This document shows positions 1 through 7,999 of a stretch of 36,170 bases of DNA, one piece after another (position 1 is the first letter of the stretch; the number at the start of each line of letters is the position of its first letter). The stretch lies in NCBI GenBank assembly GCA_937928795.1, contig CALFWB010000017.1:1-36170 (forward strand). Direction: 5' to 3'. The translations under genes were made by a program, and so were the position numbers. Source of the stretch: an uncultured Anaerolineales bacterium. Its GTDB lineage: Bacteria > Chloroflexota > Anaerolineae > Anaerolineales > UBA4823. A model generated the notes under the pieces. That model ran no database searches, was not told the DNA's origin, and saw only the letters and a list, made by a program, of their open reading frames with translations.

Positions 1-926
1 TCTTCGCCGCTCAGAATGGATGGGACGAAGAAGGCGCCGGGCAGGCTGGCAAGCATGGTGAGCAGACGGATGAGCAGCGCAACCGTCAGCCCTGCTGCCT
101 GGGAGATACCCCCTGCAGTGCTAAAAATAACCGTCAGGGAAATTTCTTGCAAACCGTAACCGTTGATCGAAATCGGGATCAGGGTGACAAAATAGACCAA
201 GCTCCACAAGCCACCGATTTTCCACAGCGCCAAGGGTTCTCCTAGTCCTTCAAAAAGCAACGCCAAGCTGCCAAATAAACACAGCATGTGAACCCATGTC
301 CAACCCAATGAGATAATAAGGGCACGGCGCCGCTTTCGCCAAATCCCAAGGGTTTGTAGGGTTTCCCGCAAAAAACACACCATCCTCTCAAAAATCCGAT
401 TGAAGGGGCTTGTCACTCCAAGAGCCAAGCCGGCGAAGGTGAGCCTTTGCCAAGAAAACCATTCCTGACGCAACTCCAACCAAGCCGGCACCCCAAACGG
501 TAGCGCCATTGCCATCCCCGCCATCCCGATCAGACGGTCGGCGATCAGCGAGGCGGTGATCGTGGCTGCATCCAGTTTGGTCTGAACGGCACCGGCTAAG
601 CGGAAAACGTCTCCGCCGATGGTGGTGGGCAAGACATTAGAAGCAAAAAGACCACTGAAGGTCAGGCGCAAGCTTCGGGAAAAAGGAATGCAAACGCCTG
701 CCGACCGTAAGAGCACGTGCCAACGCAGGGTGACCGCCAAGCGCGAGCCAAACATGAGCAGCAAAGCCAAAGACACGCGCCAGAGAGATAGTTTTGCCAG
801 CGCCTGACCGATCTCTCGCCAACCTTGGGATGCCAATAAGTAGATCAGCACGCCAACGCTCAACAACGTCCCGACCCAGCGCAGCCATTTCTGGGTGGAG
901 TTTCCCGCTCTGCTGAAGGATTTCAC
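1..926 (-). CDS. UPF0104 / LPG-synthase-TM family flippase-like membrane protein (3' end outside window)
   Basis: I translated this frame by hand: 308 codons run off the left edge without a stop. The product is polytopic and has the signature of the lysylphosphatidylglycerol synthase TM family (AglD/MprF flippase-like): an N-terminal TM with LLSVGVLIYLLASQGW, then LRWHVLLRSAG, then the conserved NVLPTTIGGDVFRL segment, and late in the protein LIPISINGYGLQE. The family is thought to move lipid-linked substrates or to assist lipid-linked glycosyl transfer. The GTG start at 926 is chosen because it overlaps the TGA of the upstream glycosyltransferase (GTGA) and has a GGGAGG ribosome site a few bases before it. 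It is the last visible gene of the glycan operon and probably handles a lipid-linked sugar made by its neighbour. The start is well supported; the substrate is unknown. Confidence 0.85.
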   Translation of the reverse strand, partial: MKSFSRAGNSTQKWLRWVGTLLSVGVLIYLLASQGWREIGQALAKLSLWRVSLALLLMFGSRLAVTLRWHVLLRSAGVCIPFSRSLRLTFSGLFASNVLPTTIGGDVFRLAGAVQTKLDAATITASLIADRLIGMAGMAMALPFGVPAWLELRQEWFSWQRLTFAGLALGVTSPFNRIFERMVCFLRETLQTLGIWRKRRRALIISLGWTWVHMLCLFGSLALLFEGLGEPLALWKIGGLWSLVYFVTLIPISINGYGLQEISLTVIFSTAGGISQAAGLTVALLIRLLTMLASLPGAFFVPSILSGE

Positions 927-1888
927 CCCTTTTCCTCCCGCCCATGGCGATAAATTGAGCGCACGGTATAAATGGGCTTATGCTGCGATTCATGGTAAGT
1001 GCGGTTAAGTACCTCAGCTTGCAACCCCATCAACAGGGATTGAAAGCCCATGATGAAGAACATCACACTCAATAACAATAAAGGAGAGCGGATCAGGTGT
1101 TCCCCAATGGTCAAGCGGCGGATGACCAGTGCGGTGACGGTCAGTACGCTCAAGGACATCAACACAATCCCTGCGCCACCAAAGACGTAAATAGGCTTCT
1201 GGGCATAGCTCATCAGGAACTTGACCGTGAATAAGTCCAAAATGACCTTGAACGTGCGGCTAAGTCCATATTTGGCTTTGCCATACTTGCGCGGGTGATG
1301 GCGCACGGGAACTTCAACGATCCGAGCGCCCACACTGCTGGCATAAGCCGGAATGAAACGGTGCATTTCGCCGTATAAGCGGAAGCCGGTCAACACCTCC
1401 CGCCGATAAGCCTTCAGGGTGCACCCGTAGTCATGAAGATGTACGCCGGTTACAACGGAGATCAGCCAATTGGCAATCTTAGAGGGCAGCGTGCGGGTCA
1501 GAAAAGCATCTTGACGATCTTTGCGCCAACCACTGACCACGTCGTAACCCTGCTCAATTTTCTCAATCAGCAGTGGAATATCAGCCGGATCATTCTGCAA
1601 ATCAGCATCCATCAAAACGATTATATCTCCACGGGCGTGATCAATGCCGGCTGCGATGGCAGCCGTTTGACCGAAGTTGCGGCGCAAATAGATGGCTATC
1701 ACATGCTCTGGGTCTGTTTGGGCAATTTGCTGAATTTTTTCGGCGCTGGAGTCGGTGCTGCCGTCATCGACCAAAATCACTTCCCAGGTATGATTTTTGA
1801 GAGGCATCCATGCATTGTCCAGCGCCCTTTTCAAGAGAGGAAGGTTCTCCTCTTCGTTGTAAACAGGGATGATTATTGAAATATGCAA
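923..1888 (-). CDS. GT2 family glycosyltransferase, polyprenyl-phosphate sugar transferase type (DPM1/ArnC/GtrB-like)
   Basis: A 321-residue GT-A fold enzyme. The N-terminus has the family opening IIIPVYNEEENL, then VILVDDGSTD for nucleotide binding and the metal-binding DADLQNDP. Further on it has VSGWRKDRQD and a GEMHRFIP segment typical of dolichol- or undecaprenyl-phosphate sugar transferases. Two hydrophobic segments at about residues 230-300 anchor it in the membrane, as in ArnC/GtrB/CsbB. It would load a sugar from a nucleotide donor onto a polyprenyl phosphate at the inner membrane face. It lies 18 bases after the preceding gene and overlaps the flippase-like gene by 4 bases, so the pair fits synthesis then translocation of a lipid-linked sugar. 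The family is certain; the sugar is not, although GDP-mannose-derived sugars are suggested by gmd in the same operon. Confidence 0.9.
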   Translation of the reverse strand: MHISIIIPVYNEEENLPLLKRALDNAWMPLKNHTWEVILVDDGSTDSSAEKIQQIAQTDPEHVIAIYLRRNFGQTAAIAAGIDHARGDIIVLMDADLQNDPADIPLLIEKIEQGYDVVSGWRKDRQDAFLTRTLPSKIANWLISVVTGVHLHDYGCTLKAYRREVLTGFRLYGEMHRFIPAYASSVGARIVEVPVRHHPRKYGKAKYGLSRTFKVILDLFTVKFLMSYAQKPIYVFGGAGIVLMSLSVLTVTALVIRRLTIGEHLIRSPLLLLSVMFFIMGFQSLLMGLQAEVLNRTYHESQHKPIYTVRSIYRHGREEKG

Positions 1889-1906
1889 TTGCTTCCCTAT
1901 TCCCTT

Positions 1907-3910
1907 CTAGCGACAGGCTTGTAGATCATAGAGGCGGCGAAAATCGAAATCGAGAGTTTGTTCTTCGATAAGTCTAACACATCCTCGATCCCAAGCCGAT
2001 TGGCTCGCTGGGGTTAGACCGCCCCAAAAACGCTTGTCAAGGTAGGCATGGGTATATCCTGCCCGAATCAGTTGGGTCGGGAGGGGATTTTCCAACAGCT
2101 CTTGCCATTCAGGAAGCCACTGGTTGTAATCAGAGGCAATTGAACCCACCGAACGCCCAAAAAGCACAAGAGCACGGACGGGCATTGGATCGAAAACTTG
2201 CGCATTTGCATCGAGACGATTCCAATAACGCTGGTAGAACATTAGGTCTAAACCCCTCAAATAATATGTGGTCTGCGGACGAACAACGGCGATGAGGTTA
2301 ATGCCCAACGTTAGCAAGCCGCTCACACAAACCATGACCGACCAAACAGCAAGCAGCGACTGTAAAGAACGCCTCCCTTTCAACCACAGGCGATAGAGAG
2401 CAGGGATGCTCAAGATTAAGATGCCAAGCAAGGCTGTATCCAATAATCGGGTAATTCCACCTTCAGAATCTCGGATTCCAACCAACAAGCCAAGTGCAAA
2501 CGAAAGCCAAGACCCAAAGAGGATACTCCTTTCGAGAAATGAATCCGCAGACTTAGAGCTGTTCAAACGTACAGCCGAGAGAGGAAACAGGATGAGCAAC
2601 GGGCCGATGAGGACGAAGCTCAGAAGAAGAGTCTCCCAGCGGAACAAGGAGAGTTTGCCAAAGTATAATGTGGAAAGAGAAGGAGGCCATAGCCAAGTGA
2701 ACTGCAGGCCGCTGTTGGAGGATTCCATTACACTTGCCCCAGGCTGAGCTAGACGCTGTTGGATCAAGACGCTAAGTACACCTCCAGCGGTGAAGGCTAA
2801 CAAGAGAGCCGGCAGCCAAACTTGGGCAGCTTTTGGGAGGAGGGCAAAGGATCTCTTGTGAAGAGCTTCAAGGATCAAAACGGACAAACTCCCCAGCGCC
2901 AACATCCCAAAGAGGTATTCAGCAGTCAGCGCAATGCTGGCTAGGATTAGACTGATGACCAGGTTCTGGAACTTCTTATCCTCCGCTCGGTCTAGCAACA
3001 GCAATAAGCAAAGCGCAACTCCCACAAAAGCACCATTACTTGTCAGGGCGAGTGTCTGAGGTTTGAAGATAGCATTCACAAAAGCAAACGGATAAGAGAT
3101 GGGGCCTAGACCATCGATCTTCCATTGACTGAGAAGCACCTCGTAAAGCGCAGAACCGCTGGCAACGGCTGTATTGGTCAAGTTAATGGCTTGATTGAGG
3201 CGGTCTAACCATGGCAAAGGCAAAAAGACGAGCAACCATTGCGTACTGCCAGCTAGATAAACGAACCCGGCGCCGAGAACCGAAGCCCAGAACTGATTCG
3301 TCTGGCGATAAAACCAGAGAGCCGCCAAGACAATCAGAAGGGCATGGGTAAAGGCTCTTACCGCATCAAAGGCAAGCCACGGAGATATTCCGCCAAGCCT
3401 TACCGCAACACCGGCAAGGAGATGTAAGCCATAGTGATAAGCAAGCGGTTGGTTGGGATCAAAAGGGAAATGCGGCGGTGCATCTCCTGCCGCAATGCGC
3501 GAGATGATCGGGAGGTTATAATTCTCATCAAAGATCGCCAAGCCTTGATTGATTCTCAAAAAAAGCGCGAAGAGTAATAAAAGGGCGAAGAGAGGGGGAA
3601 TCGAGAGTAGCCAACCATCAAAAATATCTCGCTTAGGGCGGGGGATAACAGATAAAACAACACCCATGCCGAAGAGAATCGCTGTAGCAAGGGAATATGC
3701 CCACTGTAAATTCAACCAGTGTGAAGCCAGATTCGTCAGCACAATGATCAACGAACTTCCAAGACCAAGCCCAATTACCAAGTTCTCTCTTGCGGAGATT
3801 AAGAATACAGAGCGACCAATCAGAGTTCCTCCCAACACCCAAAGCAGAACCGAAGCAGAGAAGAGGATGAATTGTGAGGATACGAAGAAAAAACCACCTG
3901 CTAACTGCAC
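1907..3910 (-). CDS. Large polytopic membrane protein, type A copy 2 (putative GT-C-like glycosyltransferase)
   Basis: The open frame extends upstream to 4084, but I place the start at the GTG at 3910: it follows the stop of the upstream gene, has GGAAAGGG just before it, and gives 667 residues, the same length as its paralogue at 5978-7981. The protein has many TM segments. A long extracytoplasmic loop has FDENYNLP, RIAAGDAPPHF and YHYGLHLLAG, conserved in the paralogue (FDEGYNLP, RMAAGDVPPHF, YHYGLHLFA). An acidic residue in an early loop recalls GT-C enzymes, which use lipid-phosphate sugars. The C-terminal soluble part is also conserved (FGRSVGSIASDYNQWLPEW; GYTHAYLDKRFW). I do not recognise a named family, so the function is inferred from fold style and the operon. 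Confidence 0.75.
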   Translation of the reverse strand: MQLAGGFFFVSSQFILFSASVLLWVLGGTLIGRSVFLISARENLVIGLGLGSSLIIVLTNLASHWLNLQWAYSLATAILFGMGVVLSVIPRPKRDIFDGWLLSIPPLFALLLLFALFLRINQGLAIFDENYNLPIISRIAAGDAPPHFPFDPNQPLAYHYGLHLLAGVAVRLGGISPWLAFDAVRAFTHALLIVLAALWFYRQTNQFWASVLGAGFVYLAGSTQWLLVFLPLPWLDRLNQAINLTNTAVASGSALYEVLLSQWKIDGLGPISYPFAFVNAIFKPQTLALTSNGAFVGVALCLLLLLDRAEDKKFQNLVISLILASIALTAEYLFGMLALGSLSVLILEALHKRSFALLPKAAQVWLPALLLAFTAGGVLSVLIQQRLAQPGASVMESSNSGLQFTWLWPPSLSTLYFGKLSLFRWETLLLSFVLIGPLLILFPLSAVRLNSSKSADSFLERSILFGSWLSFALGLLVGIRDSEGGITRLLDTALLGILILSIPALYRLWLKGRRSLQSLLAVWSVMVCVSGLLTLGINLIAVVRPQTTYYLRGLDLMFYQRYWNRLDANAQVFDPMPVRALVLFGRSVGSIASDYNQWLPEWQELLENPLPTQLIRAGYTHAYLDKRFWGGLTPASQSAWDRGCVRLIEEQTLDFDFRRLYDLQACR

Positions 3911-3947
3911 TGTTGCCCTTTCCGTTACGAGAAAACAAACCGCCCGA

Positions 3948-5975
3948 TCAGCGACAACGACGCTGAACCTGCTCCCGCGGCAGCAAGATTTCAAAATTAA
4001 ATTCACGAAAACGTAGGTAAGGTTTATAGTAACATAAAATAGGTCGATTGACCCGCTTACGCCAAGCACGATTCTCATCCCCAAAGCGTCCGAGATCTCC
4101 TTGCGGGGAGATATACGTTTGAGTCGTGACGATCACCGCAAAGCGACGCTTGGCTAAATCCGTATAGAATCTCTTCAAGTAATCACGGTGATTTGCCATA
4201 GCCATTTCCATCAACCAAACCTTCTCATAGTCAGCGACTAGGGGCGCATTGGGCAGGTACCCAAAAGTTAGCAAATGACGTTCAGTAATCAATAAAACTT
4301 CTCGATTGTTAGCGGCAGCTTTTTCCACCACCGAATAGAGAGCATCTAGTGCCTCTTCTATCCGATCGGGAAGATAGGTCTTAGACGGGCGACCTTGAAA
4401 GATAGCAAAGGGAAGAGGTGCAACCACAAGCCAAATGAGAAGGGTATTCAGGGCTCGATTCTGCCAGCCATTCAGGCCGTCCTTGCCAGAGCTCAAGATT
4501 TCCAAAATTGGCAAGATGGGTTGCTCTTTGTCCAATTTCTCACTGCTCACTTTGCCACTTAGGAAATAAAAGAGCAGAATCCACAAAACCACAAGATAAC
4601 CATCGAAGTTGTGCAAATTACTGCCACCGCCGATCTTGGCACTTACAATCACTCCTATCACAAAAAGGGCCGACAAAATGCAGACTAAGCCCAGAATTCG
4701 CAACCGAGATAATGTTATCTTTAGGCTTCGTTTAGCATAGATGATGAGACCAACTGTAGGCACAGAGACAAAGAGAATGGGCAAGAGAATGCCGGTATAG
4801 TAAGTAGGATTGGGAAGTAAGCGTTGCCAAATTAGGTCAGAGGTGAAGCTGGAGGCAAAGTAGGTGGGTGGATTTCCAGAGAGCTTAATATAGGCAGCGA
4901 AGGAGAAGAACGCAATTAGGATACTGATCGCTGAGAATCCAAAGGGAGTTATTATATAACGCCAAAGCTTTTGTCCCTTGATCGGGCGTTCCAGCAAGTA
5001 CAGTGTGGCAAACAAAACAGCCGGCATCGGCAGCCAATTGACGCGGCTGATTCCCGCCCAAATCGAAGCCGTGACCAGTGCAACCCAACCGAGCAGATTT
5101 GCTCGTTTTTCTGAAACGTGGGTTGGGCAAAAAGCCAATATTAGGGCTGGAATCACCAGCAAATGATAGTACACTGCGCCGATCATCAAGAAGAGATAAC
5201 CATACAACCCAACCAGCAGGCGATAACGGGGCAGTTGCAGCCGCCGCACCAGCAACCAACTGGTCGCAGCAGGGATACAAATCCACAATAGGACCTGCCA
5301 TAAGCGATGAAACCAGAGCGGCAAGGGATGCAGAAGAAAGGGAATGGATTGCAACAGATAGCGGCTGGGATGAAGCGGACTCCACGCCGTTTCTATCCCA
5401 TAAATCCGCTTGGCGAAATAGAGAGAAGCATAATAATACCGACTGGTCTCCGACCAATCCAAAGAGAAAGGGTGGGTAGAAATTCTCGAAAGGAAATAGC
5501 CAACATTAAACCCTAACCCGACCAACAACAGGGCGGTTACGGCTTGGAGTGTTTGATCTTGAGTCAAACCGCTAACCGCCAGCAATAAGCTCGCAAGCCA
5601 GACAGCGTAGGCAAAAAGCCAAAAGCGGACAAGTGGGTCGAGAAAAGGCTGCCCATAAGGACCATAAACCAAAAATGCCGCGCCGCTCAAAACACAGGCA
5701 ATCAGAAACGCACCAAGCCATTTTGTCCATCCATAACAACTTAATTTTTCCCGAAGCCTTTGTAAGAAGTAAAGCTTCTTCAAATTCAAAAGGCTAAACT
5801 GCAAAAAGCCAATCACCAAACCAGCACCGACCAACAGAAAAGCAAATATCAAACGACGAGGCAGAAACCAACCTTGGGGGGTGCTAGCCTGTTGGAGCAA
5901 AGAATAGCCGGCTGCCAGAGAGAGCAAGACAAAAAGCAAGGATATCCAGCGTGGGTTAATAGCTTGTCTTCCCAT
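3948..5975 (-). CDS. Large polytopic membrane protein, type B copy 2 (putative GT-C-like)
   Basis: The frame is open back to 6101, but the ATG at 5975 begins 2 bases after the stop of the preceding gene and gives 675 residues, close to the 686-residue paralogue at 8000-10060. The protein is polytopic. Blocks shared with that paralogue are SLDWSETSRYYYASLYF, HPSRYLLQSIPFL, LWFHRLWQVLLW, GGGSNLHNFDGY and, in the C-terminal soluble part, LLTFGYLPNAP and LMEMAMANHRDYL. The acidic W-S-E loop and the aromatic Y-Y-Y cluster recall the catalytic loop of GT-C transferases, but no named family is certain. No strong ribosome site precedes the start, so translation is probably coupled to the upstream gene. 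A likely role is adding sugars to envelope glycans or surface proteins. Confidence 0.75.
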   Translation of the reverse strand: MGRQAINPRWISLLFVLLSLAAGYSLLQQASTPQGWFLPRRLIFAFLLVGAGLVIGFLQFSLLNLKKLYFLQRLREKLSCYGWTKWLGAFLIACVLSGAAFLVYGPYGQPFLDPLVRFWLFAYAVWLASLLLAVSGLTQDQTLQAVTALLLVGLGFNVGYFLSRISTHPFSLDWSETSRYYYASLYFAKRIYGIETAWSPLHPSRYLLQSIPFLLHPLPLWFHRLWQVLLWICIPAATSWLLVRRLQLPRYRLLVGLYGYLFLMIGAVYYHLLVIPALILAFCPTHVSEKRANLLGWVALVTASIWAGISRVNWLPMPAVLFATLYLLERPIKGQKLWRYIITPFGFSAISILIAFFSFAAYIKLSGNPPTYFASSFTSDLIWQRLLPNPTYYTGILLPILFVSVPTVGLIIYAKRSLKITLSRLRILGLVCILSALFVIGVIVSAKIGGGSNLHNFDGYLVVLWILLFYFLSGKVSSEKLDKEQPILPILEILSSGKDGLNGWQNRALNTLLIWLVVAPLPFAIFQGRPSKTYLPDRIEEALDALYSVVEKAAANNREVLLITERHLLTFGYLPNAPLVADYEKVWLMEMAMANHRDYLKRFYTDLAKRRFAVIVTTQTYISPQGDLGRFGDENRAWRKRVNRPILCYYKPYLRFREFNFEILLPREQVQRRCR

Positions 5976-5977
5976 AC

Positions 5978-7981
5978 CTAGCGGCAACCCGACAGATTGT
6001 ATAAGCGGCGGAACGTCTGCCCTGTCCCTTCCTGAGAAGCTACCAATCGAATACAAGGGCGTTCCAAAGCGGATTTTTCTTGGCTGTTCATCCGGCTCCA
6101 ATAGCGTTCATCTAGGTAGAAATGGGTATACCCTTCTTCCAGCAGACGACCAAGATTGAAGTTTTCGACCAGGTCCAACCATTCAGGAAGTGGTTTGCGG
6201 TAATCATAGCTCACTCTTCCGGCAGAACGTCCGAAAATCACAATCGATCGACTGGGATTAGGGTCGAATATCTGCGTATCCGTAGGTAAAACATCCCAAA
6301 ACAAGCGAGTAAAATGGGCATCGAGAGGCGAAATAAAATACGTGAACTGTGGCTTAGGGATGGAAACCAATTGCACCGAAAAGGTAGCTAATCCACTAAA
6401 AATCATAAGAAAGAACAGGAGCAGCAGGGCTATTTGCCAAACAGGCTGAAACCGAGAATAAAGGCGGAATAAAAATGGAAGAGCTAATATCACCCCTAAA
6501 AGCAAAGCGACATCTAAAAAGCGGGTGATCTCACGGGAACGATCTTGATAATCGACCACTAACGAGATTGCAATTCCTAGCCAAGGGCAGACAAACAAGG
6601 CAGCCGTTTGCCAGTCCCATCTCTTCCAACGCTGCCACAATTGAAAAGCGGATACAATAAGTAAGGCTACTGCCGGTCCCATCTGGGCTAAAGCGACCAT
6701 CAAGTGATTTAAGTCAAACAATTCCAAACGACCAAAATGTACAGACATCATGGCCGGAGGTAAATGGAGCCGGAAACCGGTCAAGCCATAACCGTATGCT
6801 GTTTCACCTCTAAACCAGGAGGTCAACCGACGAGTAAACCAAACCGCAATAACCCCTCCAAACAAAATCGCGCAGATTGTGGCTAACCCAAGAAGCAAAC
6901 CAGCTTCTCGATATCTCACTCCTTGTCCCTTGAACCACCCCTTTGCCAACCAGACCAGTGCCATGGCTGCGATGATCAAGGCGAAGAGGTGTTCTCCAGT
7001 CAGCGCAAGAGAAGCCAAGATCAAGCTGGCAATGAAGGCAGCTTGTAGCGTCCAGTGTCGTGGTGCTATCAGGAGTAGTAGAAAGATGGTCAACGCCAGA
7101 CAAGCCCCATTACTGGTTAGGGCGAGGTTCTGAGGGAGAAAGATCCCACTAATGTAAGCAAACGCAAAAGGCGGTGCGCTGCCTCCTTCAATTGCCCATG
7201 GACGGGTGAGGACATCATAGAAGTCCGCCCCACTCACTGCAGCGGAATTAATGAGCGGGATTTGAGCGCTCACCTTCATCAGCCAAGCAGGTGGAGCAAA
7301 CAGCAAGAGCCATTGGCTTCCACCGGCGAAATAGGTCACTGTCGATCCGATAAGGCCGCCAAACCAGCTTTGTGTCATTCTCCAAAACCAGAGTGTCGCT
7401 AAGACCAACATGAGAGCATGGGTAAAGGCGCGAGCAAAATCAAAGGCACTCCAAGGGTAAAGGCCACCGAAGCGGGTTAGGGCTGCCGCAAACAAATGCA
7501 GACCGTAGTGATACGGCATAGGATAATCGGGATACAAGAAAAAATGTGGCGGGACATCACCTGCAGCCATGCGTGAGACAAGAGGTAAGTTATAGCCTTC
7601 ATCGAAAATGGCAAGCCCGCGATTGATCATGGAAAACAACGCAAACAATATCAGAAAGGCAGGCAAGATTATTAGCGCAGATCTCAACTCCACAACCACT
7701 TGGTGCTTATGCAATCTTTTGTTGCTTACAACAATCCCCAAAAGCAACACCGCCCCACATCCCAATGGATAAGCCCATTGAAAAGAGAGGATATGCGAAA
7801 TCAGATTGGATAACACCAAGTGCAATAGAAAGCCTAATCCCAAACCAACTGCAGCGCGCTCGCGAGATTTGAGTCTAAAAACCGAGCGCCCCAAAAGCCA
7901 GCCGCCAATCAACCAGAGGGCAGCTAGGGCAAAAATAACCAAAAACATTAAGGGTGAAGAACGGGACAAGTACATTTTCAA
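5978..7981 (-). CDS. Large polytopic membrane protein, type A copy 1 (putative GT-C-like glycosyltransferase)
   Basis: A 667-residue multi-TM protein. Its first codon is TTG; an in-frame ATG two codons later (7975) is an equally good start. After about four N-terminal TM segments comes the loop with FDEGYNLPLVSRMAAGD (from residue 126), PYHYGLHLFAA and FDFARAFTHAL, matching the type A paralogue at 1907-3910. The C-terminal domain has FGRSAGRVSYDYRKPLPEW and GYTHFYLDERYW. The spacing of 18 bases from the preceding type B gene and 2 bases to the next type B gene supports one transcript. Type A and B proteins alternate, so they may work as pairs. GT-C membership is inferred from topology and the acidic first large loop only. 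Confidence 0.75.
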   Translation of the reverse strand: MKMYLSRSSPLMFLVIFALAALWLIGGWLLGRSVFRLKSRERAAVGLGLGFLLHLVLSNLISHILSFQWAYPLGCGAVLLLGIVVSNKRLHKHQVVVELRSALIILPAFLILFALFSMINRGLAIFDEGYNLPLVSRMAAGDVPPHFFLYPDYPMPYHYGLHLFAAALTRFGGLYPWSAFDFARAFTHALMLVLATLWFWRMTQSWFGGLIGSTVTYFAGGSQWLLLFAPPAWLMKVSAQIPLINSAAVSGADFYDVLTRPWAIEGGSAPPFAFAYISGIFLPQNLALTSNGACLALTIFLLLLIAPRHWTLQAAFIASLILASLALTGEHLFALIIAAMALVWLAKGWFKGQGVRYREAGLLLGLATICAILFGGVIAVWFTRRLTSWFRGETAYGYGLTGFRLHLPPAMMSVHFGRLELFDLNHLMVALAQMGPAVALLIVSAFQLWQRWKRWDWQTAALFVCPWLGIAISLVVDYQDRSREITRFLDVALLLGVILALPFLFRLYSRFQPVWQIALLLLFFLMIFSGLATFSVQLVSIPKPQFTYFISPLDAHFTRLFWDVLPTDTQIFDPNPSRSIVIFGRSAGRVSYDYRKPLPEWLDLVENFNLGRLLEEGYTHFYLDERYWSRMNSQEKSALERPCIRLVASQEGTGQTFRRLYNLSGCR

Positions 7982-7999
7982 CGCTCTAGGATTTCACAG

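Noticed and set aside
637..993. Separate gene opposite frame over the flippase-like gene start
   Set aside because: It is a frame shadow of the UPF0104 gene; the other frame encodes clear family motifs and has a coupled start.
3911..4084. N-terminal extension of the type A protein back to 4084
   Set aside because: It overlaps the conserved C-terminus of the upstream type B gene and has no counterpart in the paralogue.
5976..6101. N-terminal extension of the type B protein back to 6101
   Set aside because: It lies inside the conserved end of the type A gene; the ATG at 5975 gives the paralogue's N-terminus.
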